Assembly: GCA_045587285.1 (NCBI GenBank)
Contig: JAZNBZ010000282.1
Coordinates: 1 to 35,292, forward strand
DNA: 35,292 nucleotides
Source of the DNA: Flemingiibacterium sp045587285
GTDB lineage: Bacteria; Bacillota; Clostridia; Oscillospirales; CAG-272
Reading direction: 5' to 3'
Position 1 is the first letter of the stretch. Every line of letters starts with the position of its first letter. A model generated the notes under the pieces. It saw only the letters and a program-made list of their open reading frames with translations, did no database searches and was not told where the DNA came from. The position numbers and the translations under genes are program-made. This document shows positions 24,602 through 33,039 of the stretch, piece by piece.

Positions 24602-25648
24602 GTGCTTTCAGGTCTTCGCAATTTTGCCTTGACTTTTCTTATTTCCGCAGTGATCTTCGGACTGCTCGCGTGGGGCATCGTCGGCTTCGTCGTAGATATT
24701 ATGCAGGAAACCATACCCACGGGCGAAAACGCGCCGAGCGCCGACGAATTTGACACCGATATTACTACACAGCCAAACGATAACGATACGACGCCGGGCG
24801 CAAACGGTACGGCAGATACGGAGGATACCTCAGACGAGCCTATCGGCGAAATAATCGGCGACACCTTCACGATGCTTCTCATCGGCACGGACTATCAGCC
24901 CGAGATATTCGACGATTACGATTACGAGCAAAAATGGGAGGGCGACGGCTTCCCCGATCGCAGAAACCGCGAATGGGGCGCCGATATGATAATTCTCCTT
25001 CGCGTTGACAAGGAGGACCGTCAGTTTATCTTCTGTCCGATACCGCGTAACACTCGCGTATTCGTGGACGGCGTTTATATGCAGCTTGGCGACACGCTTG
25101 ACGATAAGGGCATCGAATTCCTTTGCGGAAAGGTTTCGGGGCTTACGGGACTTAATATAGACTATTACACCAAGATCGACGTCGGCTCTATCGCCGCCGC
25201 GATTGACGTGCTCGGAACGGTTGAATACGACGTTCCCGAGGATATGGTCTACAGCGATCCTGCGCAAAGTCTTGAAATTAACCTCACCGCAGGCAAGACC
25301 GAGCTTGACGGTGCGATGGCGGCACAGCTTCTTCGCTACGTCGGCTACGAAAACGGCGCCGCCGAGCGTATGAACGTAACGATAGACCTTTGCAACGCTA
25401 TACTTGAAAAGTTCACGGACATACGATACCTCGACGAGGCAGACGACCTTTATAACGCTCTTAAGGACCATATTGAAACAACCTTCACTCTTGACGACCT
25501 TCTCAATAATCTCGATCTGATTTTCGCCTATTCGAAGTTCAAAACTATCACAGAAAGCTATCCCGGCTACAACAAGCTTTACGACGGAGTTACATATTTC
25601 GAGCCGTCGCTCACGAGCGCGCTCAAAAAATTTGACGCGTACAAATAA
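24602..25648 (+). CDS. LytR-CpsA-Psr (LCP) family protein, divergent
   Basis: 348 residues starting with GTG, with GAAAGGA upstream; the nearby ATG at 24592 is out of frame. One N-terminal membrane helix (about 5-33), a Thr/Asp-rich extracellular linker (37-82), then an LCP-like domain starting 'LLIGTD'. LCP enzymes attach teichoic acid or capsule polymers to peptidoglycan. Several catalytic positions differ from the usual pattern: the (G)RSDT motif reads WGADM (125-129), SIPRD reads PIPRN (146-150), and the usual Arg-rich R-R-R-Q segment is only partly kept. It may be a non-catalytic or altered member. Confidence 0.8.
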   Translation: MLSGLRNFALTFLISAVIFGLLAWGIVGFVVDIMQETIPTGENAPSADEFDTDITTQPNDNDTTPGANGTADTEDTSDEPIGEIIGDTFTMLLIGTDYQPEIFDDYDYEQKWEGDGFPDRRNREWGADMIILLRVDKEDRQFIFCPIPRNTRVFVDGVYMQLGDTLDDKGIEFLCGKVSGLTGLNIDYYTKIDVGSIAAAIDVLGTVEYDVPEDMVYSDPAQSLEINLTAGKTELDGAMAAQLLRYVGYENGAAERMNVTIDLCNAILEKFTDIRYLDEADDLYNALKDHIETTFTLDDLLNNLDLIFAYSKFKTITESYPGYNKLYDGVTYFEPSLTSALKKFDAYK

Positions 25649-25666
25649 TCACTGTAAATTTTTTTA

Positions 25667-25685
25667 TCACGGCAGCCAGCCGTGA
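25667..25685 (+). promoter_or_regulatory. Hairpin just before the glycyl-tRNA synthetase ribosome binding site
   Basis: TCACGGC / GCCGTGA, a seven-base stem with a five-base loop, ends one base before GAAAGGA. No U-run follows, so it is not a terminator. It could affect translation start or mark an RNA processing site. Confidence 0.5.
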
Positions 25686-25700
25686 AGAAAGGACAATAAA

Positions 25701-27101
25701 ATGAAAAACACAGAAAAAACAATGGACAAGATCGTCGCGCTTTGTAAGACACGCGGTTTCGTGTTCCCCGGCTCGGAGATATACGGCGGCCTTGCAAACT
25801 CTTGGGACTACGGTCCTCTCGGCGTTGAGATGAAGAACAACGTCAAGCGCGCTTGGTGGAAGAAGTTCGTTCAGGAGAACCCCTACAACGTAGGTCTTGA
25901 CTCCGCGATACTTATGAACCCCGAGGTATGGGTGGCTTCCGGTCACGTTGCAACCTTCAACGATCCGCTTATCGACTGCAAGGCGTGCAAGATGCGTCAC
26001 CGCGCAGACAAGCTCGTTGAGGAGTACGTCAAGGAAAACAACATCACCGACGTTAACGTCGAGGCTATGGACGGCGAGGCGCTTCTCGCATATATTCGCG
26101 AGAATAACGTGCCCTGCCCCGGCTGCGGCAAGTCCGATTTTACCGATATCCGTAAGTTCAATCTTATGTTCAAGACCCATCAGGGCGTTACCGAGGATAC
26201 GGGCAGCGAGGTTTATCTCCGCCCCGAGACCGCGCAGGGTATCTTCGTAAACTTCGAGGCTATTCAGAGAACTACCCGCCGCAAGCTTCCCTTCGGCGTT
26301 TGTCAGGTTGGTAAGTCCTTCAGAAACGAGATCACTCCCGGTAACTTTATCTTCCGTATCCGCGAGTTTGAGCAGATGGAGCTTGAGTTCTTCTGCAAGC
26401 CCGACACCGACCTTGAATGGTTCGAGTATTGGAGAAGCTACTGCCACAATTGGCTTCTAAGCCTTAACGTAAGGGAAGAAAATCTCCGCCTTCGTGACCA
26501 CGAGCCCGAGGAGCTTTCCTTCTATTCCAAGGCAACCACCGACTTCGAGTACCTCTTCCCGTTCGGTTGGGGCGAGCTCTGGGGCGTTGCCGACAGAACC
26601 AACTACGACCTGTCCCAGCACATTGAGCATTCGGGTAAGGATCTCACCTACTTCGATCCCGAAACCAACGAGCGCTACATTCCTTACGTCGTCGAGCCTT
26701 CCCTCGGTGCTGACCGTATGGCACTCGCGCTTCTCGTTGAAGCGTACGACGAGGAGGTTATCGACGCCGAGAAGAACGACACTCGCGTCGTAATGCGCTT
26801 CCATCCCGCTATCGCGCCCTTCAAGGTTGCGGTGCTTCCCCTCTCTAAGAAGCTCTCCGACAAGGCTATGGAGGTCTACACCGAGCTTTCGAAGGACTTT
26901 ATGACCGACTTCGACGAAACCGGCTCTATCGGTAAGCGTTACCGCCGCGAGGACGAGATCGGTACTCCTCTTTGCGTAACCTACGACTTCGAGTCCGAGA
27001 CCGACGGCTGCGTAACCGTACGCGACCGTGACACTATGGAGCAGGTTCGTATTTCGATCACCGAGCTTAAGTCGTACATCGCTGAAAAGATCAGATTCTA
27101 A
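25701..27101 (+). CDS. glyQS: Glycyl-tRNA synthetase (dimeric class II type)
   Basis: 466 residues, the alpha2 type found in archaea, eukaryotes and some Firmicutes, not the GlyQ/GlyS tetramer. Motif 1 region (SGHVATFNDPL), a zinc-ribbon-like pair (CKACKMRH and CPGCGKSD), motif 2 'FRNEITPG' with 'FRIREFEQMELEFF', motif 3 (GADRMALALL) and the C-terminal anticodon-binding domain (from about 360) are all present. The gene lies 52 bases after the LCP gene with no terminator between, so the two are probably co-transcribed. There is no room for a T-box leader. Confidence 0.97.
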   Translation: MKNTEKTMDKIVALCKTRGFVFPGSEIYGGLANSWDYGPLGVEMKNNVKRAWWKKFVQENPYNVGLDSAILMNPEVWVASGHVATFNDPLIDCKACKMRHRADKLVEEYVKENNITDVNVEAMDGEALLAYIRENNVPCPGCGKSDFTDIRKFNLMFKTHQGVTEDTGSEVYLRPETAQGIFVNFEAIQRTTRRKLPFGVCQVGKSFRNEITPGNFIFRIREFEQMELEFFCKPDTDLEWFEYWRSYCHNWLLSLNVREENLRLRDHEPEELSFYSKATTDFEYLFPFGWGELWGVADRTNYDLSQHIEHSGKDLTYFDPETNERYIPYVVEPSLGADRMALALLVEAYDEEVIDAEKNDTRVVMRFHPAIAPFKVAVLPLSKKLSDKAMEVYTELSKDFMTDFDETGSIGKRYRREDEIGTPLCVTYDFESETDGCVTVRDRDTMEQVRISITELKSYIAEKIRF

Positions 27102-27107
27102 AATATT

Positions 27108-27140
27108 TGCCGCGTATCTTAGATACGCGGCATTTTGTTT
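27108..27140 (+). terminator. Terminator of glycyl-tRNA synthetase
   Basis: Eleven-base perfect stem TGCCGCGTATC / GATACGCGGCA with a TTA loop, followed by TTTTGTTT. Confidence 0.92.
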
Positions 27141-27143
27141 GCA

Positions 27144-27173
27144 ATAAAAAAGCGCATCCGCAGGATGCGCTTT
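27144..27173 (-). terminator. Terminator of the FGE-like pseudogene (probably bidirectional)
   Basis: AAAGCGCATCC / GGATGCGCTTT, eleven-base stem with a GCA loop. On the minus strand it is followed by TTTTTTATT. On the plus strand TTTTGGCTTTT follows, so it may also back up the glycyl-tRNA synthetase terminator. Confidence 0.85.
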
Positions 27174-27189
27174 TGGCTTTTGAAAGTAT

Positions 27190-28499
27190 TTATTTCATCG
27201 CTCTGCAGCCATAGAGCCAGTTGATGTCTGTCTTACTGATGGAACGCATACAAAAAATTCCGTTGCAGTAAAAGTGATCCCATCCGCCGCCAAAAACTAC
27301 GATGCTTTTGCCCTGACCGAATGAGCTCCACTCCGCACAGTAATGTGAATCATATTTTGCGCCAAGCTCGCACGGAAGCGTGGCCCATTGCATTTGAGGA
27401 TCATAACCAAGCTTTTTAATATGCCCCTCACCGCTTTGTCCGTATGTATGATTAGCAGGTGTTGTAAAGGAAAGCGGCGTATCGTATACGGCAAATCGAC
27501 TGTCATCTTCTGAAAATGTAAGTCCGTCCGCCATTTCCCACACGTTTCCGAAAATATTCTCTATCCCCCGGTAAATAAAAGCGGCAGTATGTACGCTTTG
27601 CGAAAGGCGTCCGCTGTGGTATTTCATAGCATCACATTCTCCGGAAGTATGGGCGGAGGAATAAATTCTGGTAACACCTTTTTGAATTTCTATAGGAGCG
27701 CCGCTGAAGGTTATGTGCATTTGTTCATCACACACCTTCGTTGAAACGATTTTCCGCGGGTCGCTGATATCCCAAACGCCGCCGCCCGCAATCGAAAGAT
27801 AAACCACATCCCCCGGTACTACCGTATCCCAACGCCACATATATGGAACGATGGCTGTGTTTGTGAGCCCCGAGTTCTGACACACACACGCAGGATTGCT
27901 TGCATACGGAACGTAGCTGATACCGCTGTTTACGCCCTGTGAATCAAGTGTTGCGCATTCAACAACAAAAAGGTGCTGAATGGCAAGGTAAGCATAAATC
28001 GAGCAAAGCTCAAAGCCCGCCGAACGGCACCCTTGTCTGAATTCATCTATCGAAAGATATCTTAACGGTACCCGCCCCGTAACTGAAACAAATCCGCTTT
28101 CAAATGAACAGCACTCGTATTTGGCAATATATCGGCGTTCAAGAATGCATCCGTTTTCATCAAGAAACCAAGGCTCTATCTCAAATCCTTCGTGAGGGTA
28201 ACCGGAGATCAGCCATTCCTCTTGGTTTTCGGTTACAGTGCGCTTAAAATAAAACGCGGAGATTTAGATAAACGTATTATTTTGACGCGAGAAATCCTTT
28301 TCGCCCTCATAAACAACCGTGCCGTTTGCAAGGATATTGCACTCCTTGATATCGCACCACGGATAGCACGAATCAAAATCAGAACGCTTGATTTCATTGC
28401 CCGTCTGCTGACTGTATTGCTTCCCTTTTGCGTCATAGGTTCGAATCAGCTCGGCGGATTGTGAATCAGGATCGAATGAAACACCGTAATTTTTTTCAT
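27190..28499 (-). pseudogene. Broken FGE-sulfatase-fold / phage-tail-like protein gene
   Basis: About 437 codons. The original start is probably the ATG at 28497-28499, preceded by CAGGAGAGACG. Straight after it is a run of seven A; eight would be needed to enter the coding frame (Asn-Tyr-Gly-Val...). The same frame then runs to 27190 except for one in-frame TAA at 28264-28266, sitting where related phage-type proteins have Lys before 'I-x-x-F-Y-x-K-R' (AAA to TAA). The C-terminal part has 'ENIFGNVWEMADG' and 'GGGWD...YGCRAMK', the pattern of the FGE/SUMF1 or C-type-lectin-like fold found in clostridial phage tail proteins. Family is from recall. Two lesions argue against a functional product. 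Confidence 0.75.
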
Positions 28500-28586
28500 A
28501 ACGTCTCTCCTGTATTATCAACATAAGTATTATTATGCGCGATCGTAGGGGCAAACAGCGGCTGCACCTAACATTCCTTTGCTATA

Positions 28587-29612
28587 TCAGAGTATACCGC
28601 AGAGCGCGTTAACGTCATCCTCGCTCGTTGCCCAGCTCGTCGCTATGCGTACGGCTGTGTGCGTGTCGTCAACTATCTCCCAAAACGATACCGCTACACT
28701 CTCGCGAAGCTTCTTTAGCTGCTCGTTTTCGAGGATAATGAATATCTGATTTGTCGTGGTTTCGATAAGGAACTTATAGCCCTTTTCGATGAGCACCGCA
28801 CGGATGCGGTCAGCCATTTCTATCGCGTTGCGGCTTATCTTGAAGTAAAGGTCGTCCGTAAAGAGCGTGTCGAACTGTACGCCGAGGAGTCTGCCCTTTG
28901 CAAGAAGTGCGCCGTGCTGTTTTATCGACGTGAAGAAATGCTTCGGCGCATTCGCGTGCGTGAAAACGACAGCCTCGCCGCACAGCGCGCCAACCTTCGT
29001 ACCACCGATGTAGAATACGTCGCAAAGATCAGCTATGTCACGCAGCGTTAAGTCCGTGCCCGTGCTCATAAGACCGTAGCCAAGACGTGCGCCGTCAAGG
29101 AATAGCGGCAGGTCGTACTCGCGGCATACCTTCGACAGCTCGCAAAGCTCTTTCTTGGTGTAGAGCGTGCCGTACTCGGTCGGGTGAGATATGTAGACCA
29201 TTCCGGGAAAAACGAGGTGGTCGCGTGCCTCGTCGGCACGGAACAGCTCGACGAACCTCTTTACCGACTCCGCACTGATCTTGCCATCCTTGTGCGGTAC
29301 GGTCAGCACCTCGTGGCCCGTATATTCGATAGCGCCCGCCTCGTGCGCCGCGACGTGTCCCGTAGTTGCGGAGATAACGCCCTCATACGGCTCGAGCATA
29401 CGGTCGATAACGAGCTGATTTGTCTGCGTGCCGCCCGTGAGCAGAAATACCTCTGCGTCAGGTCTGCCGCACGCCGCTTTGATCTTTTCTTTGGCGGAGT
29501 CGCAGTATTTGTCGTTGCCGTAGCCCGACAGCGGCTCTAAATTGGTTTCGATAAGTCGGCGCAGTATGTTCTCGTGTGCGCCCTGAATGTAATCGCTCTC
29601 AAAATTAAGCAT
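28587..29612 (-). CDS. ltaE: Low-specificity threonine-aldolase-like PLP enzyme
   Basis: 341 residues, fold type I PLP enzyme of the beta-eliminating lyase/threonine aldolase family. The Schiff-base lysine is K206 in YIGGTKVG, and the cofactor-binding Asp is D173 in FLDGARLG. The 'LTGGTQTN' cofactor loop (58-65) is intact. It would cleave L-threonine or allo-threonine to glycine and acetaldehyde. Next to a glycyl-tRNA synthetase region this may supply glycine, but the two units are separately transcribed. Length is typical of the clostridial members. Confidence 0.92.
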   Translation of the reverse strand: MLNFESDYIQGAHENILRRLIETNLEPLSGYGNDKYCDSAKEKIKAACGRPDAEVFLLTGGTQTNQLVIDRMLEPYEGVISATTGHVAAHEAGAIEYTGHEVLTVPHKDGKISAESVKRFVELFRADEARDHLVFPGMVYISHPTEYGTLYTKKELCELSKVCREYDLPLFLDGARLGYGLMSTGTDLTLRDIADLCDVFYIGGTKVGALCGEAVVFTHANAPKHFFTSIKQHGALLAKGRLLGVQFDTLFTDDLYFKISRNAIEMADRIRAVLIEKGYKFLIETTTNQIFIILENEQLKKLRESVAVSFWEIVDDTHTAVRIATSWATSEDDVNALCGIL

Positions 29613-29642
29613 AGCTTACCTCTCTATGTATCATTATTTCTC

Positions 29643-29666
29643 CCGAAAAGCCAAAAGGCTTTTCGG
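29643..29666 (-). promoter_or_regulatory. Hairpin between the small conserved gene and ltaE
   Basis: CCGAAAAGCC / GGCTTTTCGG, ten-base stem with a four-base loop, beginning right after the stop of the small gene. No U-run follows on the minus strand, so it may be a weak attenuator or processing site. Confidence 0.45.
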
Positions 29667-29906
29667 TTATTTGTTTTCGACACTTTGCATCCATTCGTCT
29701 GCCTTTGCTTTCGACATACGAATGATATTTTCCTCGGGGTGAATTGAGTCCGCGCCGCCGTTTACGTAGAGAAAATATTTTCCCGTTGGCGTTATATAAA
29801 GCGTCTCTTCATACCCGTCGGTGCTTCCGACGTCGCCGCTCGTGTGCTTTTTTATAAGCTCGGCGTTGTCGGTGTCGTATTCTATCTTGCAGATTATCTT
29901 TTTCAT
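29667..29906 (-). CDS. Small conserved protein of unknown function
   Basis: 79 residues. It resembles a widespread family of small Firmicute proteins starting MKKI, with a central 'E-x-L-Y-x-T-x-x-G-x-Y-F-L' core and a C-terminal 'A-x-x-W-(L/M)' helix. Function unknown. Members often lie in accessory regions. The ribosome binding site TAGGAG precedes the ATG at 29906. No membrane span or known catalytic motif. Confidence 0.75.
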   Translation of the reverse strand: MKKIICKIEYDTDNAELIKKHTSGDVGSTDGYEETLYITPTGKYFLYVNGGADSIHPEENIIRMSKAKADEWMQSVENK

Positions 29907-29952
29907 ATATGCACTCCTATCAATTTTGATCGGTTACACATATATTGTTCCA

Positions 29953-29980
29953 ATTTTACGCGCAAATACGCATAAATCAA
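29953..29980 (-). promoter_or_regulatory. Possible promoter of the small conserved gene and ltaE
   Basis: TTGATT (29975-29980), a 16-base spacer and TAAAAT (29953-29958) on the minus strand, immediately after the GNAT stop. Acceptable but not strong. Confidence 0.45.
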
Positions 29981-29983
29981 AAT

Positions 29984-30472
29984 TTATTTTTTGCGCGACC
30001 ACTCGTACGCCATACGCGGCGAGCCGTCACCGACGTATATTGTGCCGCGATGCACAAATCCGCACGCTTCAACGGCTTTTTGCATCGTCTTATTGTCCGC
30101 GTGCGTGTCTATGCGAATGTGGTCGTGGTTCGCGCTCACAAACTCGAAAACGCGTCTGAATACGCCCCTCTCGCTGCCGTCGGATGCCACGCGGTGTACG
30201 GCGACGTACGGCGTATTGTCGCCCCACTCGCCCTCGATGTACGCGTACGTTGGATCGTCGCCCTCGAACATACCAAAGCACGCAGAGATACGCCCGTCGT
30301 CGGTACATAGGACGTACAAATTCCCTGCCTCGATATCAGCGCTTACAAGCTCGGGGTGTGGGTATCCGCCCTGCCACTGCGTGGCGTTGCCGTTTTCGCG
30401 CATATACGCCCTCGCCGCGGCGTAAATTCGCATCAGCTCGGCGTGATCGGATGTTGTTGCGTTTCTTATCAT
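29984..30472 (-). CDS. GNAT-family N-acetyltransferase
   Basis: 162 residues with the GNAT fold pattern: 'IRNATTSDHAELMRIY' N-terminal helix, central strands, 'VHRVASDGSERGVFRRVFEF' (the acyl-CoA-binding loop, degenerate from R/QxxGxG/A), and 'IDTHADNKTMQKAVEACGF' C-terminal part typical of clostridial members. The acceptor substrate cannot be deduced. It follows the terminator of the madLM unit (56-base gap) with TTGGAG as ribosome binding site. Confidence 0.88.
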   Translation of the reverse strand: MIRNATTSDHAELMRIYAAARAYMRENGNATQWQGGYPHPELVSADIEAGNLYVLCTDDGRISACFGMFEGDDPTYAYIEGEWGDNTPYVAVHRVASDGSERGVFRRVFEFVSANHDHIRIDTHADNKTMQKAVEACGFVHRGTIYVGDGSPRMAYEWSRKK

Positions 30473-30490
30473 AACTACTCCAATAGCTTC

Positions 30491-30519
30491 AAAAGAGCCG
30501 ACCGATAGGGTCGGCTCTT
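30491..30519 (-). terminator. Terminator of the GDPD-like/madL/madM operon
   Basis: Minus-strand stem AAGAGCCGACC / GGTCGGCTCTT (11 bases) with a five-base loop, followed by TTGAAG; the U-run is short (TTTT). Confidence 0.8.
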
Positions 30520-30528
30520 AACTAAATT

Positions 30529-31341
30529 TTACAAAATGAGCTCGGTAATAAAGTACAACACGGACGGGCACAAAAGGCATCCAAGACCCGTGTAGAAGGT
30601 GGCCGTCATAGCGCCGTACGGTACGAGCGAGGGATCGGTCGCCGCAAGACCGGCAGATGTGCCGCTGGTCGTGCCCATAAGTCCGCCGAAGATCATAGCC
30701 GCGCGAGGCGTGTTAAGACCAACGAATTTTGCAACTATAGGCGTCATAATCATTACGGCAACGGATTTGATAACGCCTGCCGCGATGGACAGCGTAATAA
30801 CAGTGTCGCTTGCGCCGAGTGCCTCGCCGGTAACGGGGCCGACCACGAATGTGACACAGCCGGCACCGATAGTTGCGAAGCTTACCGCGTCGGTGTATCC
30901 GAATGCGAGAGCAACGAGACCGCCGACGAAATAGGACGAAATAATACCGAGGAACAGCGCGATTATCGCCACGACGCCGCACTTTTTAATTTCGGAGAAT
31001 TTAGCACCGAACGCAGTGGAAACGATAGTAAAATCACGGAACATTGAGCTTCCGAGGAAGCCGACGCCCGAGAAAACTGCTATATCTGCAAGACCTTTTT
31101 TATAAACGGTCGTGCTATCATTGGCAAGCCAAGCGTTTTCGGGGTTGGAAAGAATGAGTCCTGCTACGTATGCAAGGATAAGTCCTGCGAAGATCGCGAT
31201 AGCGGAGGAAGCAATTCTGCCCTTCAGAACCTTTTTTGAAAGAAGGTCTGCAAGGAAGGAAAGAACGCCGACTATAATAAACGCCGCAATAAAGCCGTTC
31301 GAGGTGAAAAAGTCGGCAATGATATTAAGTATGTTCTGCAT
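30529..31341 (-). CDS. madM: Malonate transporter large subunit MadM-like
   Basis: 270 residues, about eight membrane helices. It matches the MadM subunit of the two-component MadLM malonate:Na+ symporter, including the 'GAGCVTFVVGPVTGEALGAS' and 'GGLMGTTSGTSAGLAATDP' loops. The start is the ATG at 31341, eight bases after AGGAGG; a GTG one codon earlier is unlikely. Its ATG shares a base with the madL stop (TGATG). No malonate decarboxylase genes are near, so the substrate in this organism may be a different small carboxylate. Confidence 0.88.
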   Translation of the reverse strand: MQNILNIIADFFTSNGFIAAFIIVGVLSFLADLLSKKVLKGRIASSAIAIFAGLILAYVAGLILSNPENAWLANDSTTVYKKGLADIAVFSGVGFLGSSMFRDFTIVSTAFGAKFSEIKKCGVVAIIALFLGIISSYFVGGLVALAFGYTDAVSFATIGAGCVTFVVGPVTGEALGASDTVITLSIAAGVIKSVAVMIMTPIVAKFVGLNTPRAAMIFGGLMGTTSGTSAGLAATDPSLVPYGAMTATFYTGLGCLLCPSVLYFITELIL

Positions 31342-31730
31342 CACTTTGCCTCCTTTTCGTCAGAGCTTTTCTTTTCAAGCTTGCCTGCGATAGTGTTAAG
31401 CACGACGAGAAGCACGAACGCCGCAGCGACGACCGCAATTCCCGCGACGACTGCAAGCCAGCCCTGCGTAAGCGCGCTGTATACGTTCTGCGACGCGGAC
31501 ATCGCTATAATTACGGGCAAAAACATCGCGCCCCAGAACTTGATTCCGTTTTCCCAGCCCGTGGGAAGCACCTTGTTTACCCACTTGGAGTTGGTAATAA
31601 GAAGCAACAGGAGCATTGCAAAGCCAACGCCGCCAATGTCGGAGTTGATACCCGTTAAAAGTCCGATTATATTGCCGAATGTTGTTCCGAGAAACATACA
31701 AAGGGCAAGTATTGCTACACCGTAAATCAT
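31341..31730 (-). CDS. madL: Malonate transporter small subunit MadL-like
   Basis: 129 residues, four membrane helices. It starts MIYGVAILALCMFLG and contains 'DIGGVGFAMLLLLL', the patterns of MadL, the partner of MadM. The C-terminal tail is charged and cytoplasmic. The gene follows the GDPD-like gene by 29 bases and is coupled to madM; all three form one unit between a promoter and a terminator. Confidence 0.88.
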   Translation of the reverse strand: MIYGVAILALCMFLGTTFGNIIGLLTGINSDIGGVGFAMLLLLLITNSKWVNKVLPTGWENGIKFWGAMFLPVIIAMSASQNVYSALTQGWLAVVAGIAVVAAAFVLLVVLNTIAGKLEKKSSDEKEAK

Positions 31731-31759
31731 AGTGAAATGCCTTTCTTGTAAGTGATAAT

Positions 31760-32977
31760 TTATGCCTGGAAGTTGAGTCCCATCGAGCAGTGGTAGTCCT
31801 CGGTAAACTCCGTGACGCCCATTTCGATAAGACGCTCATACTCCTCGAAATCTCTGCGCTTGATCGCCCACGCCGCGGCAAAATAGCCTGCTTCGGTTAT
31901 CATTTTTGCAATCTCGGGCGTGTATTTGCCCATCTGCACCTCGATGCCGACTCTGCACTTCGTTTTGTCGATTCCGAGCGCGTCAAATTTTTTAACAAGC
32001 TCTGCGTCGATAGCGCTCTTGTCCCAGGTATATCCCTCTATCTCCGTGCCGAAGATGGAGTAAGCGTGCTCGATGATATCGAGTCCGCCGCTTTTGATGT
32101 GGAAGCTCTTAAGTATGCCGTACTTTTTAAGCATCGCTTTTATGCGAAGCCAATCCTCGGTAGACATATCGGGGTGTGTGCTGAACATCGGGCGCATACC
32201 CGTGCGCGAGCACAGCGCAAAGAAATCCTCAAGTAGCGGTATTCTCGTTCCCTTAAAGACCTTGTTTCTGTATGTACCGAAATCCCATTTGAGAAGCTCC
32301 TCATAGGTCATTTCGGAAACGAACAGCTCCTCGCTCGGCGGATTGCAGTTCTCGTCACGCGCGGTTTTGGTGAGCGTTTCGTCGTGCAGACACACGAGCA
32401 CGCCGTCCTTGGTAGCCTTGGGCACAACGATGCACGCGGGAAATCCGCATACAGCAGCAAGCTCGAAGGTACGCATCGTATTTTCAGGCGCAAGTCCCCA
32501 AAATCCGAGGTGCGCGTTAAAGCGAAGTCCGCCGTCCCACGGCTTTGTTGCAGAGTTATACTCCGCGCCGAACGCCTTAATGCAAAGCGTCGTTCCCTCG
32601 GGTATCTCCACTCGCATCGTCATCTTCAGCGTGCGCAAAAACATCGGCGGAACTCGCCACGACTGAAAGACGTATTCTTCCCTCTTACCGATACGGTAAA
32701 GATGGGAGGAATAGATAGGTCTGTTCGCGTCGTACGGCAGAAGATTTATCCAACCGAGGTGGTACGGACACAGCGAGGTGTCCTGATCCTTATCGGAAAG
32801 CTCGAAGTATATCTTCGGCGCCTTCTCGCCCTTGTAAGCCGCCATAGCGGAAACTACGACGCACTGCATAGATCCGTCGTGCAGCTTGTCTATCGTAAAG
32901 CTGTTTTTTATTTCGAGAACGCCGTCAACCTCCTTGCCGAAGGCGGCAATATCCTCGAAGGACCAAACTTGATTCAT
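31760..32977 (-). CDS. GDPD-fold protein with degenerate metal site
   Basis: 405 residues. Residues 1-145 form a predicted beta-rich domain; 150-400 resemble glycerophosphodiester phosphodiesterase (TIM barrel). Both catalytic His are kept (H156 in AHLG and H198 in HDE), as are PENT (164-167) and TKDG (189-192). The Arg after the first His is Leu, and the E-x-D metal pair before TKDG is Ile183-Val-Val185. No signal peptide is evident, so it acts in the cytosol. It opens an operon with madL and madM, behind a consensus promoter. It may be a different kind of lyase or hydrolase, or a binding protein. Confidence 0.85.
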   Translation of the reverse strand: MNQVWSFEDIAAFGKEVDGVLEIKNSFTIDKLHDGSMQCVVVSAMAAYKGEKAPKIYFELSDKDQDTSLCPYHLGWINLLPYDANRPIYSSHLYRIGKREEYVFQSWRVPPMFLRTLKMTMRVEIPEGTTLCIKAFGAEYNSATKPWDGGLRFNAHLGFWGLAPENTMRTFELAAVCGFPACIVVPKATKDGVLVCLHDETLTKTARDENCNPPSEELFVSEMTYEELLKWDFGTYRNKVFKGTRIPLLEDFFALCSRTGMRPMFSTHPDMSTEDWLRIKAMLKKYGILKSFHIKSGGLDIIEHAYSIFGTEIEGYTWDKSAIDAELVKKFDALGIDKTKCRVGIEVQMGKYTPEIAKMITEAGYFAAAWAIKRRDFEEYERLIEMGVTEFTEDYHCSMGLNFQA

Positions 32978-33010
32978 AACATCACCCTTCTATCATAGCG
33001 CATTGATAAT

Positions 33011-33039
33011 ATTATAACACATCAGCGCCGCTATTTCAA
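33011..33039 (-). promoter_or_regulatory. Sigma-A promoter of the GDPD-like/madL/madM operon
   Basis: TTGAAA (-35, 33034-33039), a 17-base spacer and TATAAT (-10, 33011-33016) on the minus strand. The -35 overlaps the last codons of the PfkB-family kinase gene. Confidence 0.88.

Noticed and set aside
25649..25700. T-box riboswitch for glycyl-tRNA synthetase
   Set aside because: Only 52 bases are available and no specifier stem or T-box sequence is seen.
27190..27400. Variable region of a diversity-generating retroelement in the C-type-lectin-like C-terminus
   Set aside because: No reverse transcriptase or template repeat is visible in the window, and the gene is disrupted.
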